Of a stretch of 64,000 bases of DNA, positions 52,438-63,753 are shown one piece after another. The DNA comes from Phycisphaerales bacterium (GTDB taxonomy: Bacteria > Planctomycetota > Phycisphaerae > Phycisphaerales > SM1A02). The position numbers were made by a program, and so were the translations under genes. The stretch is from assembly GCA_022446905.1 (NCBI GenBank), contig JAKVBT010000012.1, positions 40,125 through 104,124 of the forward strand, written 5' to 3'. A model generated the notes under the pieces. The model was not told the DNA's origin. It saw nothing but the letters and a program-made list of their open reading frames with translations, and did no database searches. Numbering within the stretch: the stretch's first letter is position 1; each line of letters starts with the position of its first letter.

Positions 52438-53460
52438 TTGAAACAGATGTTGGTCCTTGTATTACCCACACTCCTCTGTGGGGTCGCTTCGGCGGGTGAT
52501 TTCTCCCTGACCCCAAATTGCGCACTGAGCAGCGACCTTTCCAGTTCGACATCCATGAGCGGCACGCTGATTGGTGATTGGGATTCTGAAGCCAATCCTG
52601 AGGGCACTCAAACGCGTCCGGGAGTTTGGGGTGGCAGTGGCAATAACCCCATTCCATTAGATCTTTCGATCACCGTCGCTGGCATGTTTGACAGTGTGCC
52701 AGAAGGCAGCTTCGAGTTAACGATTGATTCCAAAATGCAGGCGGCCACCATGACTGGCCTGCAATGCAACATCCTTGGCGAAGAACTCGCGATGGCCAGC
52801 ATTGTTGCCACCATGGCATTTGACACCTTCCGGACCTTTGATCCCGATTCTCTGTATCTCGGTGTACCGATCGATCTGCCACTGAGTGATGCCAACTTTA
52901 CATCGGCAACATTGACTCAGACTACAGCAGGTGTCGGAACTGCGATTCCAGTTGATGGACAGGACGATGTGCATGAGGTAGTCATCACCATTCCGGCGCA
53001 GATCGATTTGCTTGTGGTTTCTGAGTCCTTTGGCGAGGTCCCTGTCCAACTCCCACTGCCCATCTTGGTTGAAGGGCTGCATCAGCTCGAAGATGGACAA
53101 ACTCGTTTCACCGCCACGGTGACAGTTGATATTGATGAAGTGATTGATCTGCCTGCGGAACCACTTCCCACACTGCCGCTGGAATTGCCCACCGTGCTCC
53201 CCCCCGGCGAGTTGGCCGGCGTCTTGCTTAATCTGACCCCGACCACCGCCGCCGGATTGGTCGCGATCAATGGAGAACTGGAAGCCATTGCGGAAAACAC
53301 GCTGCCTGGCGACGTCAATGGAGACGGCGTCGTGGGCACTGATGACTTGCTCGCCATTCTGTCAGCGTGGGGCAATTGCCAAAGCTGCCCGGAAGACCTC
53401 ACCAATGATGGCGTCGTTGGCGTCGATGATCTTCTCTTAGTTGTATCCGCTTGGACCTGA
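52438..53460 (+). CDS. Secreted protein of unknown function with dockerin-like end
   Basis: This 340-aa protein is read from the TTG at 52438. A signal peptide (MKQMLVLVLPTLLCGVASA) is followed by a beta-rich body with no recognised catalytic motif; it contains a Pro-rich segment (LPAEPLPTLPLELPTVLPPG) near the end of the domain. The C terminus carries two dockerin-like repeats (VNGDGVVGTDDLLAILSAWG and TNDGVVGVDDLLLVVSAW). It is convergent with the 908-aa dockerin-like protein, the two stops adjoining. Confidence 0.8.
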   Translation: MKQMLVLVLPTLLCGVASAGDFSLTPNCALSSDLSSSTSMSGTLIGDWDSEANPEGTQTRPGVWGGSGNNPIPLDLSITVAGMFDSVPEGSFELTIDSKMQAATMTGLQCNILGEELAMASIVATMAFDTFRTFDPDSLYLGVPIDLPLSDANFTSATLTQTTAGVGTAIPVDGQDDVHEVVITIPAQIDLLVVSESFGEVPVQLPLPILVEGLHQLEDGQTRFTATVTVDIDEVIDLPAEPLPTLPLELPTVLPPGELAGVLLNLTPTTAAGLVAINGELEAIAENTLPGDVNGDGVVGTDDLLAILSAWGNCQSCPEDLTNDGVVGVDDLLLVVSAWT

Positions 53461-56187
53461 TCATCCTGCTACAGGACACGGCCCCCAGCCCCCAAGCATG
53501 ACCAACAAATCCGCGGTATCCACTATTCCGTTTTGATCAAGATCCGCTGAACACAGTTCCTCGCCGCATGGACCCCAACTGCCCATCAAGAGCAGCAGAT
53601 CTTCGACTGCGACTTGGCCATCCTCATCAAGGTCGGCTGGACATGTGGCAGAGACTTCTCCCTGACTGTCATCAATATCGAAATCCATAGGGCTCAGCTG
53701 ATCATCTAGCGTCACTCGATGACATTCCAGTGGAGTTGACACCCCAAACCGATCGCCGATGTGTACCGACACCGGCTGGCTCACCTCAAGCATCGCCAAC
53801 CCAGGCATTGCCTCTGTTCGCAAGACCGCAGTACCTCCACTGCGGACTTCAAATCCAACACGACGTGCATCGCCTGAAATGCGCACGCCAAGCGTATCCA
53901 GACGTTCGATACGCACTCCATCATGACTGACATGGCCCGCCAGTTCGCCATCGCGAATAACCATCAGATGTGCTTCCTGCGACACAGGATCTATCTGCAC
54001 CTTGAGTTCATCACCGTTCTTGCACATCACTGTCGCAGCTGTCCAAGTTCCAAATCGACTTCCAAGTCCAAAGTCGATCCCATCTTCAGGAAGCACAAAG
54101 TCCATTGACAGGGTCCACTGCGCTCCAACATCCTTCAGCGGCAAGGTCACGATTTCCGCTGGCAGGGCTGATGGTGCCATGGCATCCATTGGCCTCCAAG
54201 AACCCATCCCATCAACAAACATCCCATCGATGGTGATCAAGAAGTTCACAGACCCACTGTCTTGGCCAACGCTCGTGGCTACAAGATCAAGATTCGGACA
54301 GACGCCGAGAGCAAAATCGCCCACACGTGTCATCATTGGCAGCGGCACCCAGGAGCGGCTCGTCGCCACTTTGGCTCGACGATTCTCCACCTCATCACCT
54401 GCATCAAGCCGCTGGCGGATTGATAACTGCCCTGGCCCAAGATTGCAGATCCAAGTACGGGCCAGCAGCGTGTGGTCGGCGCACATGCCATCAACCAATG
54501 GAAGATCAAGGGTCGCAATCGTCTCGCCCATCTGCACTTCACGCTGCACATGCCACACGGAACCCACGCCGGGCGCCTGCGCAATGAGATCACTCTGCCC
54601 CGTTGTTCTCGACAATGCTTCTACTGTGGTTCCAGTGCCAGGGGTCATCTCCAAAGTCTGACCACGCAAGAGATCGATTCCACCTGGCGATGTGAGCAGG
54701 CCTTGACTGATTTGCACATCCTCTGGCAGTGGGATAGACCAGATGCCTTTCTGCTCGGGCGCCCCATAGCGCCCTTGCAACACATGCGAACCCATGATCG
54801 CAATCGGAGACTCTTCAGAAGCTCCCTCTGTCATTCGAGCGAGGGTCGCAAAGTGTCGCCGATCCGTACTCAACAAGATTCGCGCATGACTCTCGTCATA
54901 CATGCCGCCCTCTCGGTTCACACGCGCCAAGACTGGCCCGTCAGACTCTGGGCGATGGGCAACCAAACATGAACACGTAGTCTGTCGCTGACCATCATCC
55001 GATGGCGCTCCATATTGCCGCCCCCAACGACGAATAAAATGAAGTCCCTCTGAGAGATCATCAGGAATCGTGACCGACATCACCGCGGTCGAGACGTTGT
55101 CGCCTCCGATGAGCACTTCATCAGGACCTGCGCCAGGACATGCTGCCCAGAATTGATTGACATTGAGACTCGAAACACCATCCTCACTGGGCTCACCATG
55201 CATCCCGGAATGCATCGTCCATTGGTCAGGGTTGAGCCAATCAGACCAATCATCACATGCAAAGAGTTTGACATCTGCTTGTGCACCATCGCCTATGGCT
55301 AAGAGCACACCTCGCGGCGTCCATGCTGCCGCATGCGCGTGTTGTCGCTCAGCGCCGAGAAACTCGTGCAACAGCAGTGGGCCTTCAAAACGCCACGGGC
55401 GATCGGTTACATCGTCGCGCACCGCCTTCAGCAGAAAACACTGACCGCCTCGAGCTGGGGCCTGTGAACGATGGTTCTGGTAGTCGACGTAGGGAATAAA
55501 TGCCTCCGCCATGGGTCCATCGCTTGGCACTGGATAGTAGTTCTGCATCGAAGACAGCCACCCTCGTGGCCATCCCAAGCATGCTGTGCCTCCCCCAACG
55601 CGAGGACCATCTGATACATGTTCCAAGACCCACTCATCACCACGGTGTTGCAATGCAAAGACACTGATGCCTTCCGGAACCCAAGTATTGCCGATGCGCG
55701 CAGATCGCTCACAGTGCAGCAATACGCAGCCGGGCAACATGCATCCTGATCGCACCGCAAACGCTTCATGCTCACGCCGCAAAGGATGATGGGCCAGCAG
55801 GTCCATCTTCTCCCCCGAATCGTCGACACGTTTGAGATTCCACTCAAAGTCTGGCTCATCGAGATCGCCGGTGAAGAACGACAAGCGAAGTACCTGATGG
55901 TTAATCGCAAGCAGTGCTGGAGTGCGACCATCGCGGGCCACACCTGAGATCAACACTCGAATCGAGCCTGGTGCTTCCCACACATGTGACCAGTCGGGCA
56001 TGGAGCACACCGCTCGCTTGGGACCCCATCGCGGAGCGTCCTCTTCGACCAGCGTGCCGTCAGCAGATTGTGCGGGCAATGGCCGATCTACACGCACCTT
56101 GGGCAAATCACCCGTTTGCGCACCGTCAAAGACCGCTTGGCTCGGTGCTGTTGCCACAATCATCGCGATGGTTGCACACACAAACAT
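53461..56187 (-). CDS. Large secreted protein of unknown function with dockerin-like end
   Basis: This 908-aa protein has a signal peptide (MFVCATIAMIVATAPSQA). Residues about 60-560 look like a beta-propeller (repeated Trp/Gly/Asp-rich strands, e.g. AAWTPRGVLLAIGDG and SARIGNTWVPEGISVF), with no clear sialidase Asp-box set. A jelly-roll-like region (about 660-840) follows and could bind a ligand. Two dockerin-like repeats close it (VAVEDLLLLMGSWGPC; VDTADLLVMLGGWGPC). I do not recognise the body. The role may be binding or degradation of extracellular polymers. Confidence 0.75.
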   Translation of the reverse strand: MFVCATIAMIVATAPSQAVFDGAQTGDLPKVRVDRPLPAQSADGTLVEEDAPRWGPKRAVCSMPDWSHVWEAPGSIRVLISGVARDGRTPALLAINHQVLRLSFFTGDLDEPDFEWNLKRVDDSGEKMDLLAHHPLRREHEAFAVRSGCMLPGCVLLHCERSARIGNTWVPEGISVFALQHRGDEWVLEHVSDGPRVGGGTACLGWPRGWLSSMQNYYPVPSDGPMAEAFIPYVDYQNHRSQAPARGGQCFLLKAVRDDVTDRPWRFEGPLLLHEFLGAERQHAHAAAWTPRGVLLAIGDGAQADVKLFACDDWSDWLNPDQWTMHSGMHGEPSEDGVSSLNVNQFWAACPGAGPDEVLIGGDNVSTAVMSVTIPDDLSEGLHFIRRWGRQYGAPSDDGQRQTTCSCLVAHRPESDGPVLARVNREGGMYDESHARILLSTDRRHFATLARMTEGASEESPIAIMGSHVLQGRYGAPEQKGIWSIPLPEDVQISQGLLTSPGGIDLLRGQTLEMTPGTGTTVEALSRTTGQSDLIAQAPGVGSVWHVQREVQMGETIATLDLPLVDGMCADHTLLARTWICNLGPGQLSIRQRLDAGDEVENRRAKVATSRSWVPLPMMTRVGDFALGVCPNLDLVATSVGQDSGSVNFLITIDGMFVDGMGSWRPMDAMAPSALPAEIVTLPLKDVGAQWTLSMDFVLPEDGIDFGLGSRFGTWTAATVMCKNGDELKVQIDPVSQEAHLMVIRDGELAGHVSHDGVRIERLDTLGVRISGDARRVGFEVRSGGTAVLRTEAMPGLAMLEVSQPVSVHIGDRFGVSTPLECHRVTLDDQLSPMDFDIDDSQGEVSATCPADLDEDGQVAVEDLLLLMGSWGPCGEELCSADLDQNGIVDTADLLVMLGGWGPCPVAG

Positions 56188-56322
56188 AGGTCCCTGAGCC
56201 TACTCGACACTCAGCCCTGACGGAAACGGTCTCTCTGGGAATTGCCGCCTTCCAGTGCATGAACGCACTTTGGCTATCGAACACCCATTCGAGCACTCAA
56301 AAAGGCGATTCCGCATGAAAGA

Positions 56323-56351
56323 CGAACGCCCCGGTCTGACCGGGGCGTTCG
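56323..56351 (-). terminator. Likely terminator after the 947-aa protease gene
   Basis: A perfect 13-bp G+C-rich stem (arms 56323-56335 and 56339-56351) with a three-base loop lies 28 bases past the stop at 56379. The T-run on the minus strand is weak (TCTTTC), so termination efficiency is uncertain. Confidence 0.65.
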
Positions 56352-56378
56352 CATGAACATCAGCACAAAAGGATGGGA

Positions 56379-59222
56379 TCAAACACAGGGACCCCAACTA
56401 CCGACCAATGCCAGAAGGTCATTGACATCGGTATCACCATCACCATCGACATCGCCTTCATCACCACTCCCGAAAGCGGCAATACAGGCAAGAATGTCGT
56501 TGACGTTGACCTCGCCGTCCCCATCCAAGTCACCTGGGCACGGCGCATCATCGCAGTCTGCCTTCGACAGCGACACTGCATCCAACGCTGCTTCAACCAC
56601 AGAGCCATTGGTAGAACCATCAGACGTTGTGACTCGAAGCCGCATCGCTGCAGTGGGCTCAAACCCGCTGACGGCAGAGAGTGTGTGACACACGTCATAC
56701 CAACCGCCTGACACTTCTGGGCCCTCTGGCCCGACCACTTCGAGGGGCAACCAAGAGGCGCCATTGTCGATTGAAATCTCAACAACCAGTGTGTCGGTAT
56801 ATGGCGCAGCGCCGTAGTCATTGCTGAACCAACGGGCGTAGCACAGTTGCAAACCAGGCTCGGATGCGTCCATCGCTGGCGAGGTCACATAGACGGTGCC
56901 GTCATCAACGTCACTATTGCACGAATTGGCAGAACTGTTGTCAGTCAGCCAGCAGGCATTGTTACCGTCATAGTCTGTCGGCGGATCACCACGGTTGCAG
57001 TTGACCGGCGTGCCATGTGTCCACGCACCATCTGCGGCGCTACCGCCGGCAACATAGCCACCCTCGGTGGCGAAGTCTTCATCCGCGATCACAATGGGCG
57101 GACCATTGGCAGCGGTGACAACATGTACACCTGATGGTGCATCTCCGGGCCAATACACGGTCTGACCCGTAGTCGTATCTGCTGCAAAGAAGTAATCCAG
57201 CGCCTCACCACATGGCGTGGCGGGGAAAGCACCGCTGAGGTCATCACCATCAGGAGTCAGTGGCACCTGATCGAAGCTGCCACCTTGTCCAACAAACATC
57301 CGTCCCGAACCGTCCTGATACTGACCGGACAGATTCGCGACGCTAACACGTACCGTCGATGTTCCGTTTGGTGAAACATAATCAGGCAAACCATCCGGAG
57401 CTGTGATCGACAGGAGTGCCAACTCTGGCGCATCGAGACCGTGGATTCCAAAGCCGTACGCGATGTCGGCGTAGTGTGGTGATCCATTGTCGATATTGCC
57501 GTCATCATCATCGAGTGTGATGAAGTCAATCACGATTGAGTCATTGATGCTCGTGCCACTGTGCAGCGGCATACTGTTGATGGCCAGATCACGAATAACC
57601 TGCGTCGCATCCAATGGATGCGAGATTTCAAGGCTTCCCCATACATCCCAGACACAGCCGGAGATGAGCTGGCCGCATGGGTGAATGGCACTACCACAAC
57701 TCGAGCAACTACTTGCGGAGTACTGACAGTTGTTGTCGGCATTGCGGATACCGTTGTTGCAGTCGCTCGAATAGAAACCGCGAGCCAACTGGCTGTCACC
57801 AGTCAGGATCACACCCATCACGTCGCCCATGCCTTCGCCGTATTCACCCTGCCCAGATCCGGCCTCGGCAACTAGGTGATGTCCGTACTCGTGGTGCACC
57901 ACGACGGAGAATGCAGTGTTGTTGCATCCACCGCCATTTTGGTAGAAGTTGATTGATGCATAGTCATAGAACGCGTTGCATGAGCTTGAGATGTTGCAGT
58001 TGATCGGCCAGAAAGTCTGTGTGCCAATCGTTGGATAGGAGGGGTTCGATGCCAAGACCAGATCGCGAATGCGGTTGGCTTCGCGATAGGCATTGGTTTG
58101 GGCCGTTACCAATTCAGATGGCGAACTGTTATAGGTGATCGTGACCACATCGCCTGAGCTGCCATTGGTAGAAGCAGAGGTCGTAGAACCAGCCTCATTG
58201 TTGACCGAGAACCACTGACCGCCAAGCGAACCACCAAACGAGGTATTTCCACCACTGTGAGGATGGGTGAAGTTTCCGCTGGCATCGGCATACACGGTGT
58301 TGCCATTGGCCGTGACTGCGGCGTAGGGCAAAGGCGTGACAAATTCCGGATCACAGGCATCTGCCCGAGTCGTCGACGTGGTATTGCCTCGAACGGTGCC
58401 AGTGACCTCGCCCATCGCGGCTATCACCATCGCACCAAGACGCGTCTGCGTCGGCTGGCACGACAGAATCATGTTCTCGTCATGCAACACGGTGCCGGTT
58501 TCAGCTTCAACGACAAAGCGACGCTTCTGATAGGTATCTGGGTCAGTGCGATCACCAGCAACGGCGACAAACTCAAGTCCCATGACCGGGCTGTGGCTGT
58601 CCATGTCATAGCCAGCAAACACAACTGTGCGCGGGGCAGATTCAACCACCGCACGATCATCACCAAGAAGGGCCTGGGCCATTTGAGTCATACGAGCATC
58701 AGCTGTCAGTGAGGGTGACAAGCTCGAAACTTCAAAGTTGCCCAGATCGCGGAGATCAGCAGCGGCCATCACTGCGCCATGATCACTGCTATTGCGAGTC
58801 AGCACGCACAGGCGTCCGCCAAAGACCGGCACATCATCGATCTGCTGGTTGTAGTAGACGCCGGTGAAGCGGAAGGTTCCGCTTTCTCGATCGTACATGA
58901 GGGGCTGTTCCACAACGCCGCTTGGAATCACGCCGCCTGGTTTCAGGTTGTCGGCTGCCACATTCCAAATGCTGGAGTACTGATCGATGAATCGATCAGC
59001 TGTACCTGTGGCCGATCCACCGGTCGCAAGGATCTTGCCGTAGATTCGATCGATCCGCTGATCCGGGCCTCGATGGACTCGGACACCTGGGACATCACGC
59101 ATCAGAACCCGAACCGTCGACAGGGTGTCTTCATTGGTCCCTGGCGTGTCAATGTCATCCTGCAAGCCTGCCATGGCTACCGTCGTAGCCACCAGTACCG
59201 CACTCGCGGTCAATCGTTTCAT
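56379..59222 (-). CDS. Secreted M36/M4-like zinc metalloprotease with dockerin-like end
   Basis: This 947-aa protein starts with ATG after AGGAG and a signal peptide (MKRLTASAVLVATTVAMA). A propeptide region (about 20-240) has an FTP-like character (GVYYNQQIDDVPVFGGRL). The zinc motif HHEYGHH lies near residue 444 and the third-ligand Glu in GEGMGD about 20 residues on. This spacing and the Gly-rich context resemble fungalysin/thermolysin peptidases. Later domains are Ig-like and jelly-roll-like (about 640-870). The end has two dockerin-like repeats (VNVNDILACIAAFGSG; TDVNDLLALVGSWGPC). It is likely an extracellular protease. Confidence 0.87.
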   Translation of the reverse strand: MKRLTASAVLVATTVAMAGLQDDIDTPGTNEDTLSTVRVLMRDVPGVRVHRGPDQRIDRIYGKILATGGSATGTADRFIDQYSSIWNVAADNLKPGGVIPSGVVEQPLMYDRESGTFRFTGVYYNQQIDDVPVFGGRLCVLTRNSSDHGAVMAAADLRDLGNFEVSSLSPSLTADARMTQMAQALLGDDRAVVESAPRTVVFAGYDMDSHSPVMGLEFVAVAGDRTDPDTYQKRRFVVEAETGTVLHDENMILSCQPTQTRLGAMVIAAMGEVTGTVRGNTTSTTRADACDPEFVTPLPYAAVTANGNTVYADASGNFTHPHSGGNTSFGGSLGGQWFSVNNEAGSTTSASTNGSSGDVVTITYNSSPSELVTAQTNAYREANRIRDLVLASNPSYPTIGTQTFWPINCNISSSCNAFYDYASINFYQNGGGCNNTAFSVVVHHEYGHHLVAEAGSGQGEYGEGMGDVMGVILTGDSQLARGFYSSDCNNGIRNADNNCQYSASSCSSCGSAIHPCGQLISGCVWDVWGSLEISHPLDATQVIRDLAINSMPLHSGTSINDSIVIDFITLDDDDGNIDNGSPHYADIAYGFGIHGLDAPELALLSITAPDGLPDYVSPNGTSTVRVSVANLSGQYQDGSGRMFVGQGGSFDQVPLTPDGDDLSGAFPATPCGEALDYFFAADTTTGQTVYWPGDAPSGVHVVTAANGPPIVIADEDFATEGGYVAGGSAADGAWTHGTPVNCNRGDPPTDYDGNNACWLTDNSSANSCNSDVDDGTVYVTSPAMDASEPGLQLCYARWFSNDYGAAPYTDTLVVEISIDNGASWLPLEVVGPEGPEVSGGWYDVCHTLSAVSGFEPTAAMRLRVTTSDGSTNGSVVEAALDAVSLSKADCDDAPCPGDLDGDGEVNVNDILACIAAFGSGDEGDVDGDGDTDVNDLLALVGSWGPCV

Positions 59223-59381
59223 GGAGTACTCCTCACTACTCGTTGAACTTACTAATCAGTCAATCCAGCACCCCGCACCGGGGCTGCTCTCCAAAGTGTA
59301 TTTCGTATCTGAGCGTCGCTGGGATCCTCCAAACATAACGCTCGTTGATCAATGGGACCACTACATTCCCAAGAGCGTGCT

Positions 59382-60524
59382 ATGGTCACCCCCCACATGG
59401 CCTCCAGACCCACTGCACGCCAAGCCAGCCTGCTGGCTGCTGAATTCCCCCTGATCCTCGGAATCGCCCTCACCCTGCTTTTTTGGCTCGTTTTCCCAAA
59501 TTGGTTCGTTGCCCCGGAGGCCTCCCCGGCCCGCAGCAGCATCCTCTTCGGAGGGCTTTTTCTGAGCATCCTGTGGTGTGCCTTCTCGGTGGTGCGCCAT
59601 GCTGACTGTCTGGCGATCTTGTTGGGCGAGCCCCTGGGGACCATCATTCTGACCTTGGCGGTCATTGGCATCGAGGTCACGATGATCGCCACGGTCATGC
59701 TGACCGGCGAAGCCAACCCCGAGCTTGGCCGCGACACCATGTTTGCGGTGCTCATGCTGGTGATGAATGGCTTGGTTGGCATCACCCTGCTTGTTGGCGG
59801 ACTGCGGCATCATGAGCAAGTCTTCAACTTCCGCGGGGCCAACGCCTATTTGTCGGTCATTATCCCACTGGCCGTGCTCGGCTTGATCCTCCCGCGATAC
59901 TCCGCAGCAACCAGTGACGCTTCCGCCTCTCTGCTGCTGTCGATCTTTCTGATCGCGATGTGTGTGGTGCTCTATGTGGTCTTTCTTGGCGTACAAACAC
60001 TGCGGCACCGCAAACACTTCACGCAGCCTGATGCTGAGGATGAAGACCATGCCCACGATGTGCCAGGCGTGCTGCGGTCCGTTCCATTTCATGCCGTTCT
60101 ACTGGTCGCCACCATGGTGCCGGTGGTACTGCTGAGCAAAAAACTCGCGGTGCTCATGGATGTTGGCGTTGAAACACTCAATGCCCCGCCGGCCATCGCA
60201 GGTGTTGTTGTCGCCGTGCTCGTGCTGACGCCCGAAGGCGTTGCCGCAATTCGCTCTGCGATGCACAACCAACTGCAGCGTGGCATCAATATCTGTCTTG
60301 GATCAGCGCTTGCGACGATTGGCCTGACCATTCCTGCCGTCATTCTGGTGGGCATGATTACGGGGCTGGGCGTGCAACTGGGCCTTCCCCGCCAAGAAGA
60401 ACTGCTGCTCATGATGACCTTGCTGCTGAGCACCGTGACCTTCGCCAGTGGACGAACTGGCATCTTGCAGGGGGTGGTGCATCTGGTGGTCTGTTTGGCC
60501 TGGCTGACCTTGATCTTCGATTGA
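59382..60524 (+). CDS. Ca2+/H+ antiporter, ChaA/CAX family
   Basis: This protein of about 380 aa has 10-11 membrane segments. The two alpha-repeat motifs of the Ca2+/cation antiporter superfamily are GEPLGTIILTLAVIGIEVTM and VLTPEGVAAIRSAMHNQLQR. The second is followed by GINICLGSALATIGLTIPAV, typical of ChaA. It exports Ca2+ or Na+ in exchange for H+. The start is uncertain among 59352, 59382 and 59397; no ribosome site is convincing. It is divergent from the M36-like protease. Seven nearby proteins carry likely Ca2+-binding repeats; a connection is only suggestive. Confidence 0.9.
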   Translation: MVTPHMASRPTARQASLLAAEFPLILGIALTLLFWLVFPNWFVAPEASPARSSILFGGLFLSILWCAFSVVRHADCLAILLGEPLGTIILTLAVIGIEVTMIATVMLTGEANPELGRDTMFAVLMLVMNGLVGITLLVGGLRHHEQVFNFRGANAYLSVIIPLAVLGLILPRYSAATSDASASLLLSIFLIAMCVVLYVVFLGVQTLRHRKHFTQPDAEDEDHAHDVPGVLRSVPFHAVLLVATMVPVVLLSKKLAVLMDVGVETLNAPPAIAGVVVAVLVLTPEGVAAIRSAMHNQLQRGINICLGSALATIGLTIPAVILVGMITGLGVQLGLPRQEELLLMMTLLLSTVTFASGRTGILQGVVHLVVCLAWLTLIFD

Positions 60525-60646
60525 GTCGACGCGGCGCAAGGCCAATCGTGTGAGCCGATCAACCCACAGCCACACAGCCCTGCCAGTATGATCCCCCCTT
60601 CACCGATCGTCGTTGATCGGGCATCCCTCGGAGCCACAGGCCAACT

Positions 60647-62206
60647 ATGAAACTCGGTATTCCACGAGAAGTTGGTCCAGACGAGCGCCGTGTGGCCATG
60701 GTCCCCGAGACCATCAGCCGACTGCAGAAAGCAGGTTTTGAGGTCGTCGTCGAAGCCCACGCGGGCATTGCGGCGGACTGTCCTGATGCTGCGTACCAAG
60801 AAGCAGGCGCTACGCTCACCGAGGACACCGCGGACGTCTTTGGCTGCGATGTCGTAGCGATGATCGGCCCACCCACTGAGGCGCAGGTTGGACTATTCCA
60901 ATCGGGCGCGACGCTGCTCACCATGATGTCCCCGGCTGACAACGATGGACTGCTGAAGTCACTTGCCGACGCTTCGGTCACCACGATTGCCATGGACTGC
61001 GTGCCACGCATTAGTCGCGCCCAGAAATTGGACGTCCTCAGCGCGATGGCCAATATCGCCGGCTACCGCGCCATCATTGAAGCCGCCAACCACTTTGGTC
61101 GCTTCTTTGCTGGGCAGATGACCGCTGCTGGCCGTGTTGAGCCCGCCAAGGTCTTGGTCATCGGTGGCGGCGTGGCCGGCTTGGCCGCTGTCACTGCCGC
61201 CAAAGGTCTTGGCGCGATTGTGCGGGCCTTTGACACACGCCTGGCCGTCAAAGAACAAGTTGAGAGTCTTGGCGCTGAATTCTTGGTGCTGGACTTTGAG
61301 GAAACTGGCGAAGGCGAAGGCGGATACGCCAAAGTCATGAGCGAGTCCTTCCTCGAAGCCGAAATGAAGATGTTTGCCGAACAGGCCATTGATGTCGACA
61401 TCATCGTCTGCACGGCCATCATTCCAGGTCGAGATGCACCCACACTGATTACCTCCGGCATGGTGGAGACCATGAAGGAGGGTTCAGTCATTGTGGATCT
61501 CGCGGCCGAGCGGGGTGGCAACTGCGCCTTGACGGAACCAGGTGAAGTCATTCGCCATCAAGGCGTGACCATCATTGGCCACACCGATCTCCCTAGTCGC
61601 ATGGCTTCTCTATCGAGTCGGCTCTATGGCAATGCCATGGCAGCCATGCTCGATGAAATGGGCGGCGGCGAAGACTTCCAGGTGGACCTGGACAACGAGA
61701 TTGTCCGTGGCGCGATGGTCACCAACGATGGTGCCGTCACGTGGCCCCCACCTCCACCCAAAGAACCTTCGACTGGGATTGACTACTCCAAGGACTTTGG
61801 CAAACGCCCTGAAGGCGGGCCATCTGTTGACGCGTCTGCAGGGGAATCCAGCGGTGTCGCTCGCTCCTTCTGGACGGCCCTTGGCGCGCTGGCTGGCTTC
61901 TTGTTGTTGTTGGTCATCGGCCTGTGGGCGCCCGAATCCTTCACCAAGCACTTTACGGTCTTCGTGCTGGCCTGCTTTGTGGGCTGGCAGGTCGTATGGA
62001 GTGTGACCCCCGCGCTGCACACGCCACTGATGAGCGTGACCAATGCCATCAGCGGCATCATCATCCTTGGCGGCATCTTGCACTTGTCGGTGGACTCATC
62101 GACTGCTGCGATTGTGCTTGGCGGCATTGCCGTGTTCTTTGCAACCATCAATATCGCCGGTGGCTTCTTGGTCACTCGGCGCATGCTGGCGATGTTCAGG
62201 AGATAG
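60647..62206 (+). CDS. pntA: NAD(P)+ transhydrogenase, alpha subunit
   Basis: This 519-aa subunit of the proton-translocating transhydrogenase, which makes NADPH from NADH using the proton gradient, contains the NAD(H)-binding domain I and part of the membrane domain. The N-terminal [20 protein letters not shown] motif, the dinucleotide fold [20 protein letters not shown] and the later [13 protein letters not shown] are typical. Four membrane segments (about 405-505) follow. This is the fused PntA form rather than the split PntAa/PntAb. It is followed by pntB three bases downstream. Confidence 0.96.
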   Translation: MKLGIPREVGPDERRVAMVPETISRLQKAGFEVVVEAHAGIAADCPDAAYQEAGATLTEDTADVFGCDVVAMIGPPTEAQVGLFQSGATLLTMMSPADNDGLLKSLADASVTTIAMDCVPRISRAQKLDVLSAMANIAGYRAIIEAANHFGRFFAGQMTAAGRVEPAKVLVIGGGVAGLAAVTAAKGLGAIVRAFDTRLAVKEQVESLGAEFLVLDFEETGEGEGGYAKVMSESFLEAEMKMFAEQAIDVDIIVCTAIIPGRDAPTLITSGMVETMKEGSVIVDLAAERGGNCALTEPGEVIRHQGVTIIGHTDLPSRMASLSSRLYGNAMAAMLDEMGGGEDFQVDLDNEIVRGAMVTNDGAVTWPPPPPKEPSTGIDYSKDFGKRPEGGPSVDASAGESSGVARSFWTALGALAGFLLLLVIGLWAPESFTKHFTVFVLACFVGWQVVWSVTPALHTPLMSVTNAISGIIILGGILHLSVDSSTAAIVLGGIAVFFATINIAGGFLVTRRMLAMFRR

Positions 62207-62209
62207 CCG

Positions 62210-63691
62210 GTGGATGCCATGACTTGCACCATGACGATGCTGGCTGCCGCCGACGATGGATCGGGCGGATCCCTGTCGACGATCGCCTATCTCGTCGCTG
62301 GCGTGCTGTTCATTCTGAGCCTTGGCGGATTGTCTCGTCAGGAAACAGCTTCGCGTGGCACGTGGTACGGCATCATCGGTATGGCACTGGCCCTCCTGGT
62401 GGCCATTGTTGGACCCGAGGTCGATCGCTACGTCGTGCTTGGCGTGGCGATGATTCCAGCAGCCATCATTGGTGGCGTGCTGGCCATCCGGGTGCAGATG
62501 ACCGAGATGCCGCAGTTGGTGGCCATGCTGCACTCCTTTGTCGGAGCGGCCGCAGTGCTGGTTGGCTTTGCCTCGTATGTGCATCCGCATGCCGGACTGC
62601 AAACCGTTGGCGAAGCGATGGTGCACGAGATTGAGGTGTACATCGGCATTTGCGTAGGCGCCATCACCTTTACAGGCTCGATCATTGCAGCGCTCAAACT
62701 GCATGGCAAGATGTCTGGCAAGCCGCTGATGTTGCCTGGCCGGCACCTGCTCAACCTGGTGGCGCTGATCATCACCGTTCTACTGGGCATTTGGTTTGTG
62801 TCCTCAGCAGTCGATGTCGAAGCCAACGCCATCGTCGTCGATACCCGGGGTGTCATGTTGTTGGTGCTGGCCACCATCCTGACGGGCCTGCTGGGCGTGC
62901 ACATGGTGATGGCCATTGGCGGCGCGGACATGCCCGTCGTGGTATCGATGTTGAACTCGTATTCCGGCTGGGCGGCAGCCGCGGCTGGCTTCATGCTCGG
63001 CAATGATTTGCTCATCATCACTGGCGCCCTGGTTGGCAGCAGTGGTGCGATTCTCTCGTACATCATGTGTCGCGGGATGAATCGCTCCTTTGTCAGCGTC
63101 ATCCTTGGCGGCTTTGGCGCTGCTGAGGGCACCGTTGCTTCTGGCGGCGGCGAAACCACCGGTGAAGTCATTGAGATTTCTGCCGACGACACCATTGGAC
63201 ACATGCAGTCGGCCAAACGGGTGGTCATTGTGCCTGGCTACGGCATGGCGGTAGCGCAAGCGCAGCATGTATTGGCCGATGTCACCAAGCAGCTACGTGA
63301 TGCAGGCGTCGATGTTCGCTTTGCGATTCACCCCGTCGCTGGTCGGCTTCCAGGCCACATGAATGTGCTGCTTGCGGAAGCTGGCGTTCCATATGACATC
63401 GTGCTGGAGATGGACGAGATCAACGACGATCTGCCTGATACAGATGTCGTGCTGGTGATTGGCGCCAACGACATTGTCAATCCAGCAGCCGAAACCGATC
63501 CCACCAGCCCCATTGCTGGCATGCCGGTCCTTCAAGTCTGGAAGAGCGGGCTGGTCGTGGTGATGAAACGTGGCATGGCCACTGGCTATGCCGGCGTTGG
63601 CAATCCGTTGTTCTTCAACGAGAACACCCGCATGCTCTTTGGCGATGCCAAAGCCAGCGTCGATGCGATGCTGGCCGCGATGAAGCGTTGA
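62210..63691 (+). CDS. pntB: NAD(P)+ transhydrogenase, beta subunit
   Basis: This 493-aa protein has about eight to nine membrane segments (25-270) and the soluble NADP(H)-binding domain III (about 325-493). The latter has [36 protein letters not shown] and [20 protein letters not shown], all hallmarks of PntB. The start is GTG at 62210, supported by AGGAG seven bases upstream; ATG at 62219 is an alternative that is too far. It completes the transhydrogenase with the preceding gene. Confidence 0.95.
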   Translation: MDAMTCTMTMLAAADDGSGGSLSTIAYLVAGVLFILSLGGLSRQETASRGTWYGIIGMALALLVAIVGPEVDRYVVLGVAMIPAAIIGGVLAIRVQMTEMPQLVAMLHSFVGAAAVLVGFASYVHPHAGLQTVGEAMVHEIEVYIGICVGAITFTGSIIAALKLHGKMSGKPLMLPGRHLLNLVALIITVLLGIWFVSSAVDVEANAIVVDTRGVMLLVLATILTGLLGVHMVMAIGGADMPVVVSMLNSYSGWAAAAAGFMLGNDLLIITGALVGSSGAILSYIMCRGMNRSFVSVILGGFGAAEGTVASGGGETTGEVIEISADDTIGHMQSAKRVVIVPGYGMAVAQAQHVLADVTKQLRDAGVDVRFAIHPVAGRLPGHMNVLLAEAGVPYDIVLEMDEINDDLPDTDVVLVIGANDIVNPAAETDPTSPIAGMPVLQVWKSGLVVVMKRGMATGYAGVGNPLFFNENTRMLFGDAKASVDAMLAAMKR

Positions 63692-63753
63692 TCGCCACGC
63701 ACACGTGAATCGACATCACAAGGCCACAGGCTGACGCAGCAGCACCACGCAGG

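Noticed and set aside
59361..60092. A 243-aa minus-strand open frame, His/Gln-rich.
   Set aside because: It lies inside the Ca2+/H+ antiporter gene and mirrors its codon pattern.
62428..63228. A 266-aa minus-strand open frame inside pntB.
   Set aside because: pntB is unmistakable on the plus strand; the antisense frame has no family match or ribosome site.
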